Positions 7,262 through 19,912 are shown, numbered from the stretch's first letter. The stretch: 64,000 bases of DNA from Gammaproteobacteria bacterium (GCA_009929855.1 RZZN01000003.1:1-64000), one strand, 5' to 3'. Notes: generated from the letters alone by a model not told the origin. Program-made: numbers and translations.

Positions 7262-9763
7262 TCAGCTCGAAGTGATCCCGGTATCGTCGCCGAGACCCAG
7301 ACCGAGCGCCCTGCTGACCTGCTCGAGCTGCCGCGCGGCGGCATTGAAATCGTAGCCGTGCACGGCCTTGGCGATCGGCTCGTAATGATCGCCGAGCGCA
7401 TTCATCAATAGGTTACGAGACATCTCGAGCGTGTCGACCGCCTCGAAGTCGTCATCGGCCAACTGCCTGGTGAGTTGCGCGAGGGTCTCGGCGAGTTGAC
7501 GCCTGCGACTCGCCTCTGCGCGCACATCGCGAGGTGGCTGTGCCTCTGTCGCATCCGACCGGGTCGATGCCGTGGATCCAGGTGAGCGCCGCGGCGCACG
7601 TGACCCCTCGGCATGCGCCCGGGGTCCGCTGGAGACGAGCCCCTCGGGCTGCTCGCTGGCGATGCCGAAATGCGCGATCAGCCAAAATTCGGAGCCGACG
7701 CCCGGCTCACTCGCCACACCGACCTCTCCGCCCATCAGCTCGGCCAGCCGCTGGGCCAAGGCCAGACCCAGACCGGTCCCGCCATAGCGACGCTTGGTCG
7801 AGCCATCGACCTGACGAAAGCTCTGGAACAGGAGCCGGCGCTGGGTCTCATCGATGCCGATGCCAGTGTCGCGCACGAGCAGACGCACGCGCACACCCTG
7901 CTCATCACGCGCGAGCAGACTGGCCTCGATCCTGATCTCGCCCTGCTCGGTGAACTTGACCGCATTCTTGGCATAGCTGATCAGGATCTGGCGCAGGCGC
8001 AGCGGATCGCCGACCAGTCGCCGCGGCACGGCCGGATCGACGAAGGTTCGCAGATTCAAACGCTTGGCCACGCAAGGACCGCTGATCAGCGCGGCGACAT
8101 CCTCGACCACCTGGGCGATCACGAATTGACGCTGAGAGACCTTGAGCTTGCCAGTCTCGATCCGCGAGAAATCCAGGATCTCATTGATGATCGCCATCAA
8201 ACGTTCCCCGGCGGCCTGGATCTGGAGCAGATGACCCTGTTGACGCTCGCTGAGCTCGGTCTTGAGCAGCAGATGAGTCATGCCGAGGATGGTGTTCATG
8301 GGGGTGCGGACCTCATGACTCATGTTGGCCAAGAAATCAGACTTGGTCCGCGCGGCCTCCTCGGCCAAGGCGCGCGCCTCGCGCATGCGCTCGATCGCCT
8401 CATGCTCGGCACTGATGTCGTCGATGACCCAGACCGTGCCCTTGGTGTGATCGCGGCTGTCGATGGCGTTGCCACTCAGTCGCGCCCAGAACAGACTGCC
8501 GTCACGGCGGATCAGCTGTTGCTCGCGCCGATGCATCTCGCCGCGCCAGATGTGTGCATAGACCGGATCGCCGCCGGCATGATTCGCTGCCTCGTCGGGA
8601 TACCAGATCGCGGTCCGCTGACCGACCATGGTGCCCTGGGGCCAGCCGAAGATCTCGTGGAGCTTGCGATTGCAGCGCATCAGGATGCGATCCTTGATCA
8701 GGGCGATGCCTGAGGTGGCGGTGTCGAGAATCACCTGTTGCTCATCGACCGCGGCGCGCAGCGCGGCGGTTCGTTCGACGACCTCCTGCTCCAGGCGCTC
8801 ACGCGCCATCTCGCTCTCCCGCCGCGCCTGTTGTACCTCGCGCAGGGCCGTGCGTAGCTCCTCGGTCTGGGTTCGCACACGTTTTCGCAACATGTGGGTC
8901 CAGGTCCCCAGTGTCAGGCCCAACGCCAGCAACAGGGCGGTCGCCAGACCCAAGCCGCGAACCCAGGGGCCGTAGTCGATCACGCGCTTCATCCATTGAC
9001 GCCGAATCGCCGCCTCCTCCTCGGCGCTGATCGCGGCCATACCCTGCGCGACCAGCTCGAGTATCGCGCGATCACCCTTGCGCACGGCGCGATGGAACTG
9101 CCCCTCGTAGAGTGAGAAGGCCTGCTGGAAACGCTGGTGCGCATCCAGTCGATAGAGATAGTAGTTGGCCGGATGCTCGTCCAAACAAAACAGCTTGACC
9201 TCCTCGGCGAGGGCGCCGCGGATCAGGTCGCTGTAGGTCGGATACAGGATCAGTCCGGTGATGCCCGCGCGCTCGAGATACTCGATGCAGGCATCGCCGG
9301 CCATGACGCCGACCTTGAAGCCACGCAAGGCGCGCAGGTCATGGATGCCATCGATCGAGACATCCCGATAGATCGACACGGGCAAGCGCGCATAGGGCGC
9401 GCTGAAATCATAGAAAGACTCGCGCTCGGGCGTGCGAAAGATGTTATCGATGACATCGGCCTCACCCGCCAGCAGTCGGCGCTGCGCCTCGGCCCATTCC
9501 AGCGCCGTCAGCTCCACCTCGATGCCCGTCTTCTCGGACCAGAGTCGCCAGATGTCGACCAGATAGCCCGTCGCTCGACCCTCGTCATCGAGGAAGAGAT
9601 AGGGCGGGTAGTGATTGTCGCCGACGACCCGCAGCAGCGTGGGCGTGGACGTCGCCGCGACCAGCGGCCCGCCGATCGCCACGAGCACGAGCGCGGCCAA
9701 GAGTCTCAGGACAACGGATGGACCCGGCTTGGCGTTCTTCTGTCTCATCGCATTCATGCACAC
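7262..9763 (-). CDS. Sensor histidine kinase with periplasmic solute-binding domain
   Basis: An 833-residue BvgS/EvgS-like kinase. Order: signal segment (about 18-38), a SBP_bac_3 ligand-binding domain (about 42-260), one membrane helix (about 268-290), a coiled coil (300-340), a PAS domain (about 342-455), HisKA with phospho-acceptor H483 in NMSHEVRTP, and a HATPase with DTGIGI and GGTGLGL motifs. No receiver follows. The tail of about 80 residues looks like a four-helix remnant without a recognisable phosphotransfer histidine motif. The GTG at 9763 has GAGG 7 bases upstream; ATG codons at 9757 and 9748 are alternatives. It starts 27 bases after the hybrid kinase ends, as the last gene of the HD-GYP operon. 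The ligand is unknown; amino-acid-like molecules are usual for this sensor fold. Confidence 0.9.
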   Translation of the reverse strand: MCMNAMRQKNAKPGPSVVLRLLAALVLVAIGGPLVAATSTPTLLRVVGDNHYPPYLFLDDEGRATGYLVDIWRLWSEKTGIEVELTALEWAEAQRRLLAGEADVIDNIFRTPERESFYDFSAPYARLPVSIYRDVSIDGIHDLRALRGFKVGVMAGDACIEYLERAGITGLILYPTYSDLIRGALAEEVKLFCLDEHPANYYLYRLDAHQRFQQAFSLYEGQFHRAVRKGDRAILELVAQGMAAISAEEEAAIRRQWMKRVIDYGPWVRGLGLATALLLALGLTLGTWTHMLRKRVRTQTEELRTALREVQQARRESEMARERLEQEVVERTAALRAAVDEQQVILDTATSGIALIKDRILMRCNRKLHEIFGWPQGTMVGQRTAIWYPDEAANHAGGDPVYAHIWRGEMHRREQQLIRRDGSLFWARLSGNAIDSRDHTKGTVWVIDDISAEHEAIERMREARALAEEAARTKSDFLANMSHEVRTPMNTILGMTHLLLKTELSERQQGHLLQIQAAGERLMAIINEILDFSRIETGKLKVSQRQFVIAQVVEDVAALISGPCVAKRLNLRTFVDPAVPRRLVGDPLRLRQILISYAKNAVKFTEQGEIRIEASLLARDEQGVRVRLLVRDTGIGIDETQRRLLFQSFRQVDGSTKRRYGGTGLGLALAQRLAELMGGEVGVASEPGVGSEFWLIAHFGIASEQPEGLVSSGPRAHAEGSRAPRRSPGSTASTRSDATEAQPPRDVRAEASRRRQLAETLAQLTRQLADDDFEAVDTLEMSRNLLMNALGDHYEPIAKAVHGYDFNAAARQLEQVSRALGLGLGDDTGITSS

Positions 9764-9790
9764 ATCGCAGCCTCTATCACGCCGATGACG

Positions 9791-12274
9791 CTAGGCGGAC
9801 GGCGGGGCCCGCGTGAGCGCGCGCAAGGTCTCCAGTGCCTCGTCGAAGGCAAAGTCGTCGATCTGTTTGGCCAGCCGCCAGACACCAGCATGCCCGAAGG
9901 CCGCGGCGAGATCGGCTCGCGCGGAGCCGAATAGCGCGGCGGCCTCGATGTCGCCAGCATCGAGGCGGTCCTCGAGTCGCGCGAGGAGACCATGCAGGGA
10001 CGCGCCATCGGCTGATCCAGCGCGCGCCACCGCGTCCTCGGGCAACGGCTGCACGGGGTCCAGGGCCTGGGTGAGCGCCGTGCGCAGCCGTTGCAGCTCC
10101 AGGCGCACCGGATCGCACCGAGACCGCCACTGGTCCACCGTGACCCCGTCCTGGGCGCTCACCGACGCGCCAGGCTCATGGGCACGCGATGCATCCGCGG
10201 GAACCTGGGGCAGCCAGTGCGCGAGCACGCGGTACAAGGCCTCTGGATCGAGCGGCTTGAGCAGATGATCATTCATCCCAGCGGCCAGACAGGCCTCACG
10301 ATCCTCGTCCAATGCATTGGTCATCATGGCGATGATGGACGTGGCGCCCTGCCGCGGCAAGGCGCGGATCTGCCGGGTCGCCTCCAGACCACCCAGCAAC
10401 GGGATCTGGAGATCCATCAGGATCAGGTCGAAGTCGCGGGCACACGCGCACTCGACCGCACTCGACCCATCCTCGGCGATCGCGACCCTGATCCCGACGC
10501 CCTCGAGCAAGGCTTGCGCAACCACCTGGTCGATCGCATTGCCCTCGGCAAGCAGGATGGTCGTCGACCCGCGCTGGCGCAGCTGCCGCTCGGCCTCGCT
10601 GAACATGCGCATGGCCGGATCCGCGCGCTCCCCGGCCAAGGCCGCCCAGACCGCTTCGGCGAGCCGCGAGGGCAGCACTGGCTTGGCCAGCAGATCGAAA
10701 TAGCCGGCCGCGTCCAGGACCGCTCGATCGAGCCGCTCGCCGGAGGCGCTCAGCAAGAGCCGAGCCGGAGGTTGACGCAAGGGCATGGCGCTCAGACGCT
10801 GCCCAACCGCGAGCCCATCGAGCCCCGGCATCTGCCAATCGACCAACAGAAGGTCGAACGGCTCGCCCGCGGCGTTGGCCTGGTCGACCAGTGCCAGTGC
10901 CATGGGCCCGTCGACAGCGCTCGTCATCACCAGCCCCAATGGCTCGAGCATGGCGATCACTGACTCGCGGGCCGCGGCGAGGTCGTCGACGATCAGCACA
11001 CGCCGTCCCTGCACATCGACAGGGTGCCGATGAGGCGCGAGCAGATCGCGCGCGGGCGCGAACGGGATCTCGATCCAGAAGGTGCTGCCCTGACCTTGCG
11101 TGCCGCTCACACCGATCCGTCCATGCATCAGCTCGGTGAGACGACGCGAGATCGCCAGCCCCAAGCCGTTGCCGCCGTAGCGACGCCTCGTCGAGGCATC
11201 GGCCTGCTCGAAGGCCTGGAATAGGCGCGCCTGTTGCTCAGCGCTCAAGCCGATGCCGGTGTCGATGACCTCGAAGCGTGCCGTCACTCGCGCGGCATCC
11301 GCAGCCATCACGCGTGCATTCAGACGGATGCTGCCGCCTTCGGTGAACTTGACCGCGTTGCTGAGAAAGTTGAGCAGGATCTGGCCCAGACGTACCCCGT
11401 CACCATGCAGCACGGCGGGCAGCCCGCGGATGTCCAGGATGATCTCCGTGCCCTTGCTGATCGCCTTCTCGCGGACCAAGATGCTGACATTGTCGAGGAT
11501 GCGCTCGAGCTCGAAATCAGTCGGCTCCAGCTGCAGCGCGCCCGCCTCGATCTTGGATAGATCGAGGATATCGTTGATGATATTGAGCAGGTGTTGGGCG
11601 GCGTCGGCGATCTTCGCCAGTCGCTCACGCTGTGGCGAATCGGTGACCTCGCGCTGGAGCAGATGGGTCAGACCGATGATGGCGTTCATCGGTGTGCGGA
11701 TCTCATGGCTCATGTTGGCCAAGAACTCGCTCTTGGCGCGGCTCGCCGACTCGATGGCCTCCTTGGCCCGACGCAACTGCTCCTCGACATGCTTGCGCTC
11801 GGTGATGTCTTGGACCCGGCGCACGCGCGCGGCAGGCTCGCGCGGCGGGGATCCCGGCGCGCATGCGACGTCTGGCTCGGCGCGCGCCGAGCGGTCAGGA
11901 GGCGCGCGACACAGGGCCGGGTCGCCGGGTGCCTCGTCACGCAGGAGCAGCGCGCGCCAGAGCAGCACGAGCACCATCAGTAGGCACCAGATGAGGATGC
12001 CGCGCAGCACTTGGCGATCGCCCAGCGCGACCAGCCGTGTCTGCTGCTCGACCAAGCGCTCGCTCAGCGCGTCGAGGATCGGCCGGGCCGCCATGTCCTG
12101 CTCCAGGCGCGGCACATGCTCGAGCAGCTCCAGGATCCGCGCCTGCTGCACCAGGGTCTGCTGTTGGTCGACGCGCAACAGGAGGATCGAGGCGAGACCG
12201 AGCACACCGATCGCGCTCAACCACAGCAGGCTCGAGGTGCGCCTCAGACGGGCGCGTCCAAGCGCCTGACTCAT
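9791..12274 (-). CDS. Hybrid sensor histidine kinase with two receiver domains
   Basis: An 827-residue protein with two N-terminal membrane helices (about 14-34 and 92-111) flanking a short periplasmic helical segment. A Pro/Ala-rich linker and a PAC remnant (QDITERK, about 155) come next, without a full PAS domain. HisKA carries H190 (NMSHEIRTP), followed by HATPase with DTGIGL and GGNGLGL. Receiver 1 (about 440-560) is complete, with VDD and a DWQMPG phospho-Asp. Receiver 2 (about 585-705) keeps the DLQIPL Asp and the terminal KP Lys, but reads AEGN where the acidic pair is expected. The last 110 residues are helical and show no clear Hpt histidine. The ATG at 12274 is used because longer readings overlap the upstream gene. 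It is the second gene of the operon. Confidence 0.9.
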   Translation of the reverse strand: MSQALGRARLRRTSSLLWLSAIGVLGLASILLLRVDQQQTLVQQARILELLEHVPRLEQDMAARPILDALSERLVEQQTRLVALGDRQVLRGILIWCLLMVLVLLWRALLLRDEAPGDPALCRAPPDRSARAEPDVACAPGSPPREPAARVRRVQDITERKHVEEQLRRAKEAIESASRAKSEFLANMSHEIRTPMNAIIGLTHLLQREVTDSPQRERLAKIADAAQHLLNIINDILDLSKIEAGALQLEPTDFELERILDNVSILVREKAISKGTEIILDIRGLPAVLHGDGVRLGQILLNFLSNAVKFTEGGSIRLNARVMAADAARVTARFEVIDTGIGLSAEQQARLFQAFEQADASTRRRYGGNGLGLAISRRLTELMHGRIGVSGTQGQGSTFWIEIPFAPARDLLAPHRHPVDVQGRRVLIVDDLAAARESVIAMLEPLGLVMTSAVDGPMALALVDQANAAGEPFDLLLVDWQMPGLDGLAVGQRLSAMPLRQPPARLLLSASGERLDRAVLDAAGYFDLLAKPVLPSRLAEAVWAALAGERADPAMRMFSEAERQLRQRGSTTILLAEGNAIDQVVAQALLEGVGIRVAIAEDGSSAVECACARDFDLILMDLQIPLLGGLEATRQIRALPRQGATSIIAMMTNALDEDREACLAAGMNDHLLKPLDPEALYRVLAHWLPQVPADASRAHEPGASVSAQDGVTVDQWRSRCDPVRLELQRLRTALTQALDPVQPLPEDAVARAGSADGASLHGLLARLEDRLDAGDIEAAALFGSARADLAAAFGHAGVWRLAKQIDDFAFDEALETLRALTRAPPSA

Positions 12275-12305
12275 CAGTGGACTCGTCGCGCGCTGGCTTG
12301 GGTGG

Positions 12306-13511
12306 TCAGGACGCGCATGACGCGTCAGCCGAGCTGGACATCTGTGCTTCAACCGCGGCATCGGGATCCGGATGACGTGCCGCGATCTCGGCGAAGCGAT
12401 CGCGACAGGCGATGAAGGCATCCACCACGGCGGGGTCGAAATGACTGCCACGCCCGTCGAGGATGATGCGCGTGGTCTCCTCCAGACTCATCGCAGGCTT
12501 GTAGACGCGCCGATTCAAGAGCGCGTCGAAGACGTCGGCCAGTGCCATCAGGCGCCCCGAGACCGGGATGGCGTCCCCACTGAGACCCGCCGGATAACCC
12601 GAGCCATCCCATTTCTCATGGTGGCTGCCGGCGATCTCGCTGGCCACCTGCAAGAAGGCGAAGGCCTCCGGGACCTGCTGGGTCTCGGCCTCGTTCGCCC
12701 CGGCCAGGCTGTATTGCATCGCGCGCTGGATCGCGGTCGCGCCAATCTCGGCATGGGTCTTCATGATCGTGAGCTCCTCGGCGCTCAGGCGACCGGGCTT
12801 GAGGAGGATGGCGTCGGGGATCCCGACCTTGCCGATGTCATGCAATGGAGCGGCCTTGACGATCAGCTCGAGCCGCTGACCGGCCAAGGCTGGCGCAAAC
12901 CGCGGATGATCCACCAGATGACGGGCCAGGACCTCGACATAGGCCTGGGTCCGCAGGATGTGCTGCCCGGTCTCGTTGTCGCGCGCCTCCGCCAGATTGG
13001 CCAGGGCGCGGATGCTGAGATCCTGGATCAAGAGGTTCTCGCGCATCCGTCGTGCCACCTCGGCCTCGAGCCATTCGTTCTCGTGGGCGAGCCGGTCACG
13101 CGCGCCCTTGAGCTCGAGCTGCGTCTTGACGCGCGCGAGCACGATCGCCGGGTTGATGGGTTTGGTGATATAGTCCACGGCCCCCAGCGAGAGTCCATAC
13201 TCCTCGTTCTCGCTGCCCTCCATCGCGGTGATGAAGATCACCGGGATGTCGCGCATGACGGGGTCGGCGCGCATGCGCTGCAACACCTCATGACCGTCCA
13301 TGCCAGGCATCATGACGTCGAGCAGCACCAGATCCGGCCTGGGTTGGTTACCCGCGACACGCAAGGCACGCTCCCCCGAGTTGGCCACCCGCACGCGGTA
13401 GAGCGGCTGCAGGAGCTCGCCGAGCAGGGTCAGGTTCTGCGGTGTATCGTCGACGATCAGGATGATCGCCGAGGCAACCCCATTCGGGGATGTCGCGGTT
13501 GCCGTGCGCAT
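12306..13511 (-). CDS. Response regulator with HD-GYP domain (c-di-GMP phosphodiesterase)
   Basis: A 401-residue protein. The CheY-like receiver (about 15-135) has the acidic pair VDD (20-22), phospho-acceptor D65 in LLLDVMMPG, and a KP lysine. A coiled linker leads to an HD-GYP domain with [10 protein letters not shown] and [11 protein letters not shown], so the metal ligands and the GYP signature are intact. This predicts a phosphorylation-controlled cyclic-di-GMP phosphodiesterase. The start at 13511 has GAGGGG 7 bases upstream. It is the first gene of a three-gene operon; gaps of 31 and 27 bases to the two kinases suggest they control it. The leader contains overlapping palindromes at 13546-13579. 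Confidence 0.93.
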   Translation of the reverse strand: MRTATATSPNGVASAIILIVDDTPQNLTLLGELLQPLYRVRVANSGERALRVAGNQPRPDLVLLDVMMPGMDGHEVLQRMRADPVMRDIPVIFITAMEGSENEEYGLSLGAVDYITKPINPAIVLARVKTQLELKGARDRLAHENEWLEAEVARRMRENLLIQDLSIRALANLAEARDNETGQHILRTQAYVEVLARHLVDHPRFAPALAGQRLELIVKAAPLHDIGKVGIPDAILLKPGRLSAEELTIMKTHAEIGATAIQRAMQYSLAGANEAETQQVPEAFAFLQVASEIAGSHHEKWDGSGYPAGLSGDAIPVSGRLMALADVFDALLNRRVYKPAMSLEETTRIILDGRGSHFDPAVVDAFIACRDRFAEIAARHPDPDAAVEAQMSSSADASCAS

Positions 13512-13886
13512 GATCGGACCCCTCGAGACAACAGATTGAGAAAACCCGCGAGGGTACCCTCGCGGTGGCGCGCCACCGCTCGATCGAACCCGCCACACGG
13601 CGGCACAAACAGCACCCTCTTCAGACTGCATCATGGTAGCCCCGCGAGCGGATGTCCAGCGGATCCCAATGGCCCGCGGGAGGGACTGCGGTCATGCCCC
13701 GCATCGCGACAGCGCAACGGCCGATCCAGCCTGGCCGGATCGAATCCGAACCTATTGGTTTTCCGCGCCAGCAGGCGCGATTCCTGGCATCATGTCGACC
13801 CTGAGCACGGCAACCCGGCCCTCGGGCCAATCCACGCGGGTGGTCTCCCGCCATCCCTGTCAGCGTCTCCTCGGACGGATCTTGTC
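13512..13886. promoter_or_regulatory. Divergent leader region, HD-GYP gene / yciB
   Basis: This 375-base gap holds both divergent promoters. Two overlapping palindromes stand upstream of the HD-GYP start: 13546-13565 (20 bases, centred on GGTACC) and 13562-13579 (18 bases, centred on GCGC). They share 4 bases, so only one can form a full hairpin at a time. No convincing gene or -10/-35 pair was seen in the remainder. Confidence 0.45.
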
Positions 13887-14561
13887 ATGAAGCTCCTGAT
13901 CGATTTCTTACCAGTTCTGCTCTTTTTCATCGCCTATCAGTTGGCAGGCATCTATGTCGCCACCGGGGTGGCCATCGTCGCGACCGCCGCCTTGGTCGGC
14001 TGGTCCTGGCTGCGTCGGCGCCATATCGAGAATCTGCATCTGGCGACCCTGGCCCTGCTGATCCTGTTCGGCGGCCTGACATTCACGCTCCAAGACCCGA
14101 TCTTCGTGATGTGGAAACCGACCATCGTCAACTGGTTGTTCGCCGTGGTGTTCCTCGCCAGCCAGTTGATCGGCGAGCGCTCCTTGATCGAGCGCATGAT
14201 GGGTGGGGCGGTCCTGGTGCCACGCGTGATCTGGACCCGGTTGAACCTGATGTGGGTCGGCTTCTTTGTGATCACGGGTTTGGTGAATCTCTTCGTCGTC
14301 TATGTCTGGAGCGGCTTTCATGGTGCCCAGCAGGCACTGCTTGCGGCATCCGGGCTGGCCAGCGTCGACCTGACCGAGTGCGCCGCGCGGTTCAGCGGCG
14401 ATCTGCTGGCGCTCTGCACCCAGGCCCAGGCCCGCGAGGAAAGTTGGGTCAACTTCAAGCTCTTCGGTATGATGGGCATGACGCTGGCGTTCGTGATCGC
14501 TCAGGCCATCTATCTCTCCAGACACATGACAGAGCAACCCAGGCCACAGGAGGCCGACTGA
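13887..14561 (+). CDS. yciB: YciB/IspZ inner-membrane septation protein A
   Basis: A 224-residue polytopic membrane protein of the YciB (IspZ, intracellular septation A) family, involved in envelope and division-site integrity. Five or so hydrophobic helices are visible. Conserved features are the N-terminal [39 protein letters not shown], and the NL-W-VGFF helix. The start at 13887 gives the standard family N-terminus. The ribosome site is weak (CGGA about 12 bases upstream). A YciI-like gene follows after one base and a peptidylprolyl isomerase about 110 bases later, the order found in many gammaproteobacteria. Confidence 0.93.
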   Translation: MKLLIDFLPVLLFFIAYQLAGIYVATGVAIVATAALVGWSWLRRRHIENLHLATLALLILFGGLTFTLQDPIFVMWKPTIVNWLFAVVFLASQLIGERSLIERMMGGAVLVPRVIWTRLNLMWVGFFVITGLVNLFVVYVWSGFHGAQQALLAASGLASVDLTECAARFSGDLLALCTQAQAREESWVNFKLFGMMGMTLAFVIAQAIYLSRHMTEQPRPQEAD

Positions 14562-14562
14562 C

Positions 14563-14865
14563 ATGCTGTACGCCATCATCGCCGTCGATCACCCCGCGAG
14601 CCTGCCTCAACGCCAGGCGGCACGGCCCGCTCACCTGGAGCGTCTGCAGGCATTGCAGGAGGCTGGCCGGTTGGTGCTCGCTGGCCCTCACCCCGCGATC
14701 GACAGCCCAGATCCAGGCGAGGCCGGCTTCACCGGCTCTCTGATCGTCGCCGAATTCGATGACCTGGAGGCGGCCGAGCAGTGGGCCGCCGCCGATCCCT
14801 ATCGGCAGGCCGGTGTCTATCGAGAGGTGCTGGTCAGGCCCTTCAAACAGGTCTTCCCGGCCTGA
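14563..14865 (+). CDS. yciI: YciI family protein
   Basis: A 100-residue YciI-like protein with the ferredoxin-like (dimeric alpha-beta barrel) fold. It has the family His-Asp pair: VDHP at 8-11 and the conserved RPAHLERLQ helix, then GPHP near 42-45. The biochemical role of the family is unsettled. It begins one base after the yciB stop, so it is translationally coupled. Confidence 0.88.
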   Translation: MLYAIIAVDHPASLPQRQAARPAHLERLQALQEAGRLVLAGPHPAIDSPDPGEAGFTGSLIVAEFDDLEAAEQWAAADPYRQAGVYREVLVRPFKQVFPA

Positions 14866-14973
14866 GGATCAAGCCGCTCGATCCGTTTTCGGCACGATCG
14901 AGGCCAGCCCGCAAGCACCGGGCGCACTTGACCGTGCCGTGTTCTCAAACCACTGAACCCATCCATCACTGAT

Positions 14974-15822
14974 ATGATCATGCACAACACCAGACTTGCC
15001 ATCATCCTGTGCGCCGCCATCGCAGCACCCGCCGCGGCAATCGCCGAGGAGGAGGCCGCAACGCTCATCGGCACCATCAACGGCACGCCCTATTCGCTCG
15101 ATCTCTTCAGGCTCTACTATGCCGAGCGCGTCCAGCAGAACCAGGACCAAGATTCACCGGATCTCCAGGAGCAGGCCTTCAATGATTTCATGAGCCTGGT
15201 GGTCACCTCACAGGAGGGCGCCAAGCGTGGTCTCGAGCAGGATCCCGAGGTGACGCTCACCTTGGAGCTGCAACGCATGAAGATCCTCGCCAACGCGGTC
15301 ATCGCCGCGCTGGCCGAGGAGCTACAGCCGACCGATGACGAGCTCAAGACCGCCTATGAATCGGTCAAGGACAGTGCCAGCCGCACCGAATACAAGGCCC
15401 GGCATATCCTGGTCGAGTCCGAGGAGGAGGCCAAGGCGCTGATCGCCGAGCTCGACAAGGGCGCCGACTTCGGTGAGCTTGCCCGCAAGAGCTCGCTCGG
15501 CCCCACCGCCAAGAGCGGGGGAGAGCTCGACTGGTTCGACGCGGGTCAGATGGTCGCGCCCTTCGGCGCGGCCGTCACCACGATGGAGGTCGGGACCTAC
15601 ACGAAGGCGCCAGTCCAGACCCAATTCGGCTGGCATGTCATCCAACTTCAGGATTCGCGCAAGAGCGAGCCGCCCTCCTTCGAGGATGCCAAGGCACAGC
15701 TCACCGCCATCCTGCAGCGTGACAAGATCTCGAAGAAGATCGCTGAGCTGCGCGAAAACGCCCTGGTCGATCTGAACGAGGAGATCGTGAGGGTCTCGCC
15801 CAAGGAGGAGGCGACCGAGTAA
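14974..15822 (+). CDS. Periplasmic parvulin-type peptidylprolyl isomerase
   Basis: A 282-residue PpiC/SurA-family protein that helps fold exported proteins. A signal peptide occupies about residues 1-24 (cut near AIAEEE). A SurA-N-like helical region covers about 30-125. The parvulin domain runs about 136-230, with ARHILVESEEEA, a GGELDWF segment, and a QTQFGWHVIQL end, all typical. The tail is helical and charged. ATG codons at 14974 and 14980 are both possible. It is third in the yciB-yciI cluster, though a 108-base gap could hold its own promoter. Confidence 0.92.
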   Translation: MIMHNTRLAIILCAAIAAPAAAIAEEEAATLIGTINGTPYSLDLFRLYYAERVQQNQDQDSPDLQEQAFNDFMSLVVTSQEGAKRGLEQDPEVTLTLELQRMKILANAVIAALAEELQPTDDELKTAYESVKDSASRTEYKARHILVESEEEAKALIAELDKGADFGELARKSSLGPTAKSGGELDWFDAGQMVAPFGAAVTTMEVGTYTKAPVQTQFGWHVIQLQDSRKSEPPSFEDAKAQLTAILQRDKISKKIAELRENALVDLNEEIVRVSPKEEATE

Positions 15823-15842
15823 CGGTCATCACCTGCGACTTG

Positions 15843-15864
15843 GGGGCGAGCGGCCGCTCGCCCC
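15843..15864. terminator. 22-base palindrome between convergent genes
   Basis: A perfect loop-less palindrome, GGGGCGAGCGG and its complement, lies in the 56-base gap between the isomerase gene and the carbonic-anhydrase-like gene. It is probably a bidirectional terminator; there is no T-run. Confidence 0.6.
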
Positions 15865-15878
15865 TCGGGCGGATACGC

Positions 15879-16691
15879 TCAGTTGCGAAACAGCGAGAAG
15901 ACCGGTCGGCCGTTGAGCGGTTGCAGCGGCCGTGCATTCATGCCAGTGGCCATTGCGATGCGTTGGATCTGTGCCGCGCTGACCTCGAGTGCATCGCGAA
16001 AGACCAGCCAGACGACTGGCTCGCTGCATGGCGGTGTGGTCAGCGATCCGGTGTAGCGAAAATAGCTGCGATCAGTCGGCACGAGGAATAGCGGATTGAT
16101 GCCGACCTGACGCTGTCTGACCCGCTCACCCGGGCGCATCGGCAGATACTCCAGGATGCGCTCGAGGATCAGATTCTCGCGCTCACCCACTCGCAATGGG
16201 ATCGCCACCGCGAGCAGGCCGCCTTGCATGTCGCCATGCAGCAGATGGATCTCTCCATCCGCGGCGGCGCCACGCCACCGATGCTCGCCCGGCACATGGA
16301 AGCTGACCTCGCGCAGTTCATGGGCCTGTCCGCGGATCAGCAGTGCGCTGCCCGGGGGGGAGAGTAACCGAACACCACGCCCGGTATTCTCCGCTTCGAA
16401 CGGCTGCGAGCGATAGCGGAACATGAGTGGGACATGGGCGGAACGCTGGGCCTCCGTGAGATCGATCGGCGACTGCTGCGCCCCAGCGAGACAGGTCTGA
16501 TAGGCCGGATCGAGCGATCCCCAGTGTCCCGGCCCACTCTGCCCCTCGTACGACCAGTCCGCTCCAGTCATGGCCGACGCCGCCGTGATCGACAAGGCCT
16601 GACTGGTCCCCGCCGTGGCCCACGCCAAGGCGAGATTCATGATCAAGCGCCGCCTCGGCATGGCACTTTGGCTCAGCACTCCCGCTCCCAT
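15879..16691 (-). CDS. Alpha-carbonic-anhydrase-like exported protein lacking one zinc ligand
   Basis: A 270-residue protein of the alpha-carbonic anhydrase fold. The export signal has PRRR at 12-15 and a hydrophobic run to about 40, resembling a Tat signal. Family features are HWGSLDP near 56-62, QQSPIDL near 72-78, the GEH glutamate, EIHLLHG with H149, and LTTPPCSE with the zinc-water threonine. The first of three zinc histidines is missing: the usual F-H-F-H reads V-S-F-H, with S130 then H132. CO2 hydration is therefore doubtful, and it may be a carbonic-anhydrase-related binding protein. AGGAG lies 7 bases before the ATG at 16691, inside the end of the upstream gene, which ends 4 bases earlier, so translation is coupled. 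Tail gene of the smc-zipA-ligA strand. Confidence 0.85.
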   Translation of the reverse strand: MGAGVLSQSAMPRRRLIMNLALAWATAGTSQALSITAASAMTGADWSYEGQSGPGHWGSLDPAYQTCLAGAQQSPIDLTEAQRSAHVPLMFRYRSQPFEAENTGRGVRLLSPPGSALLIRGQAHELREVSFHVPGEHRWRGAAADGEIHLLHGDMQGGLLAVAIPLRVGERENLILERILEYLPMRPGERVRQRQVGINPLFLVPTDRSYFRYTGSLTTPPCSEPVVWLVFRDALEVSAAQIQRIAMATGMNARPLQPLNGRPVFSLFRN

Positions 16692-16695
16692 GGCA

Positions 16696-16968
16696 TCACT
16701 CCTTTCGGGTCTTGATCCCGTCGATCGGCACAACCGTTGCGTTCTGCGGCTGATCGGTATAGTAGGGCCGCTCGCCACCGCGCCCTTGCCGATCGGCGAG
16801 CGCCTTCTCCCGCGCGGCGATCAAGGCCAGACACTGACGCACGTCTTCGATGGTGGTGGCCGAGAGTGGGTGACGCATCCCGGGCGGCGGTGTCACGTCC
16901 TTGATGATGGCGGCCAGGGTATGGCGCATCGCGATCAGGATCCGCTGCTCTGTGTCGAGCTCGTTCAT
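16696..16968 (-). CDS. Small conserved-looking protein of unknown function
   Basis: A 90-residue soluble, charged protein with an N-terminal helix (LDTEQRILIAMRHTLAAI), a PPPGMRHPLS stretch, a second helix with a single Cys, and a disordered end containing ERPYYTDQP. I do not recognise a defined domain, though I have a vague memory of similar short proteins labelled as segregation/condensation-type. It has a good ribosome site (GGGAG 7 bases before the ATG) and coding-like composition. It lies 110 bases after ligA and is coupled to the carbonic-anhydrase-like gene, 4 bases downstream. Confidence 0.75.
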   Translation of the reverse strand: MNELDTEQRILIAMRHTLAAIIKDVTPPPGMRHPLSATTIEDVRQCLALIAAREKALADRQGRGGERPYYTDQPQNATVVPIDGIKTRKE

Positions 16969-17078
16969 GTCGAGGCTCCCTAGACTGGGTGATCCCCTCG
17001 CGCTGGGGCAATGGTTGCAACGCGTGTCGCCAAGAGGGGGTGAGTCTGATTGGACTCGATGTTTGCGCGTCGGTCAAC

Positions 17079-19912
<2,834 letters not shown>

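Noticed and set aside
12275-12451. N-terminal extension of the hybrid kinase
   Set aside because: It would overlap the end of the HD-GYP gene by more than 100 bases, and is Arg/Pro/His-rich without a signal or domain.
12372-13886. Long upstream extension of the yciB frame, running opposite the HD-GYP gene
   Set aside because: It has no similarity to membrane proteins before 13887, and overlaps a real gene on the other strand. The family start is at 13887.
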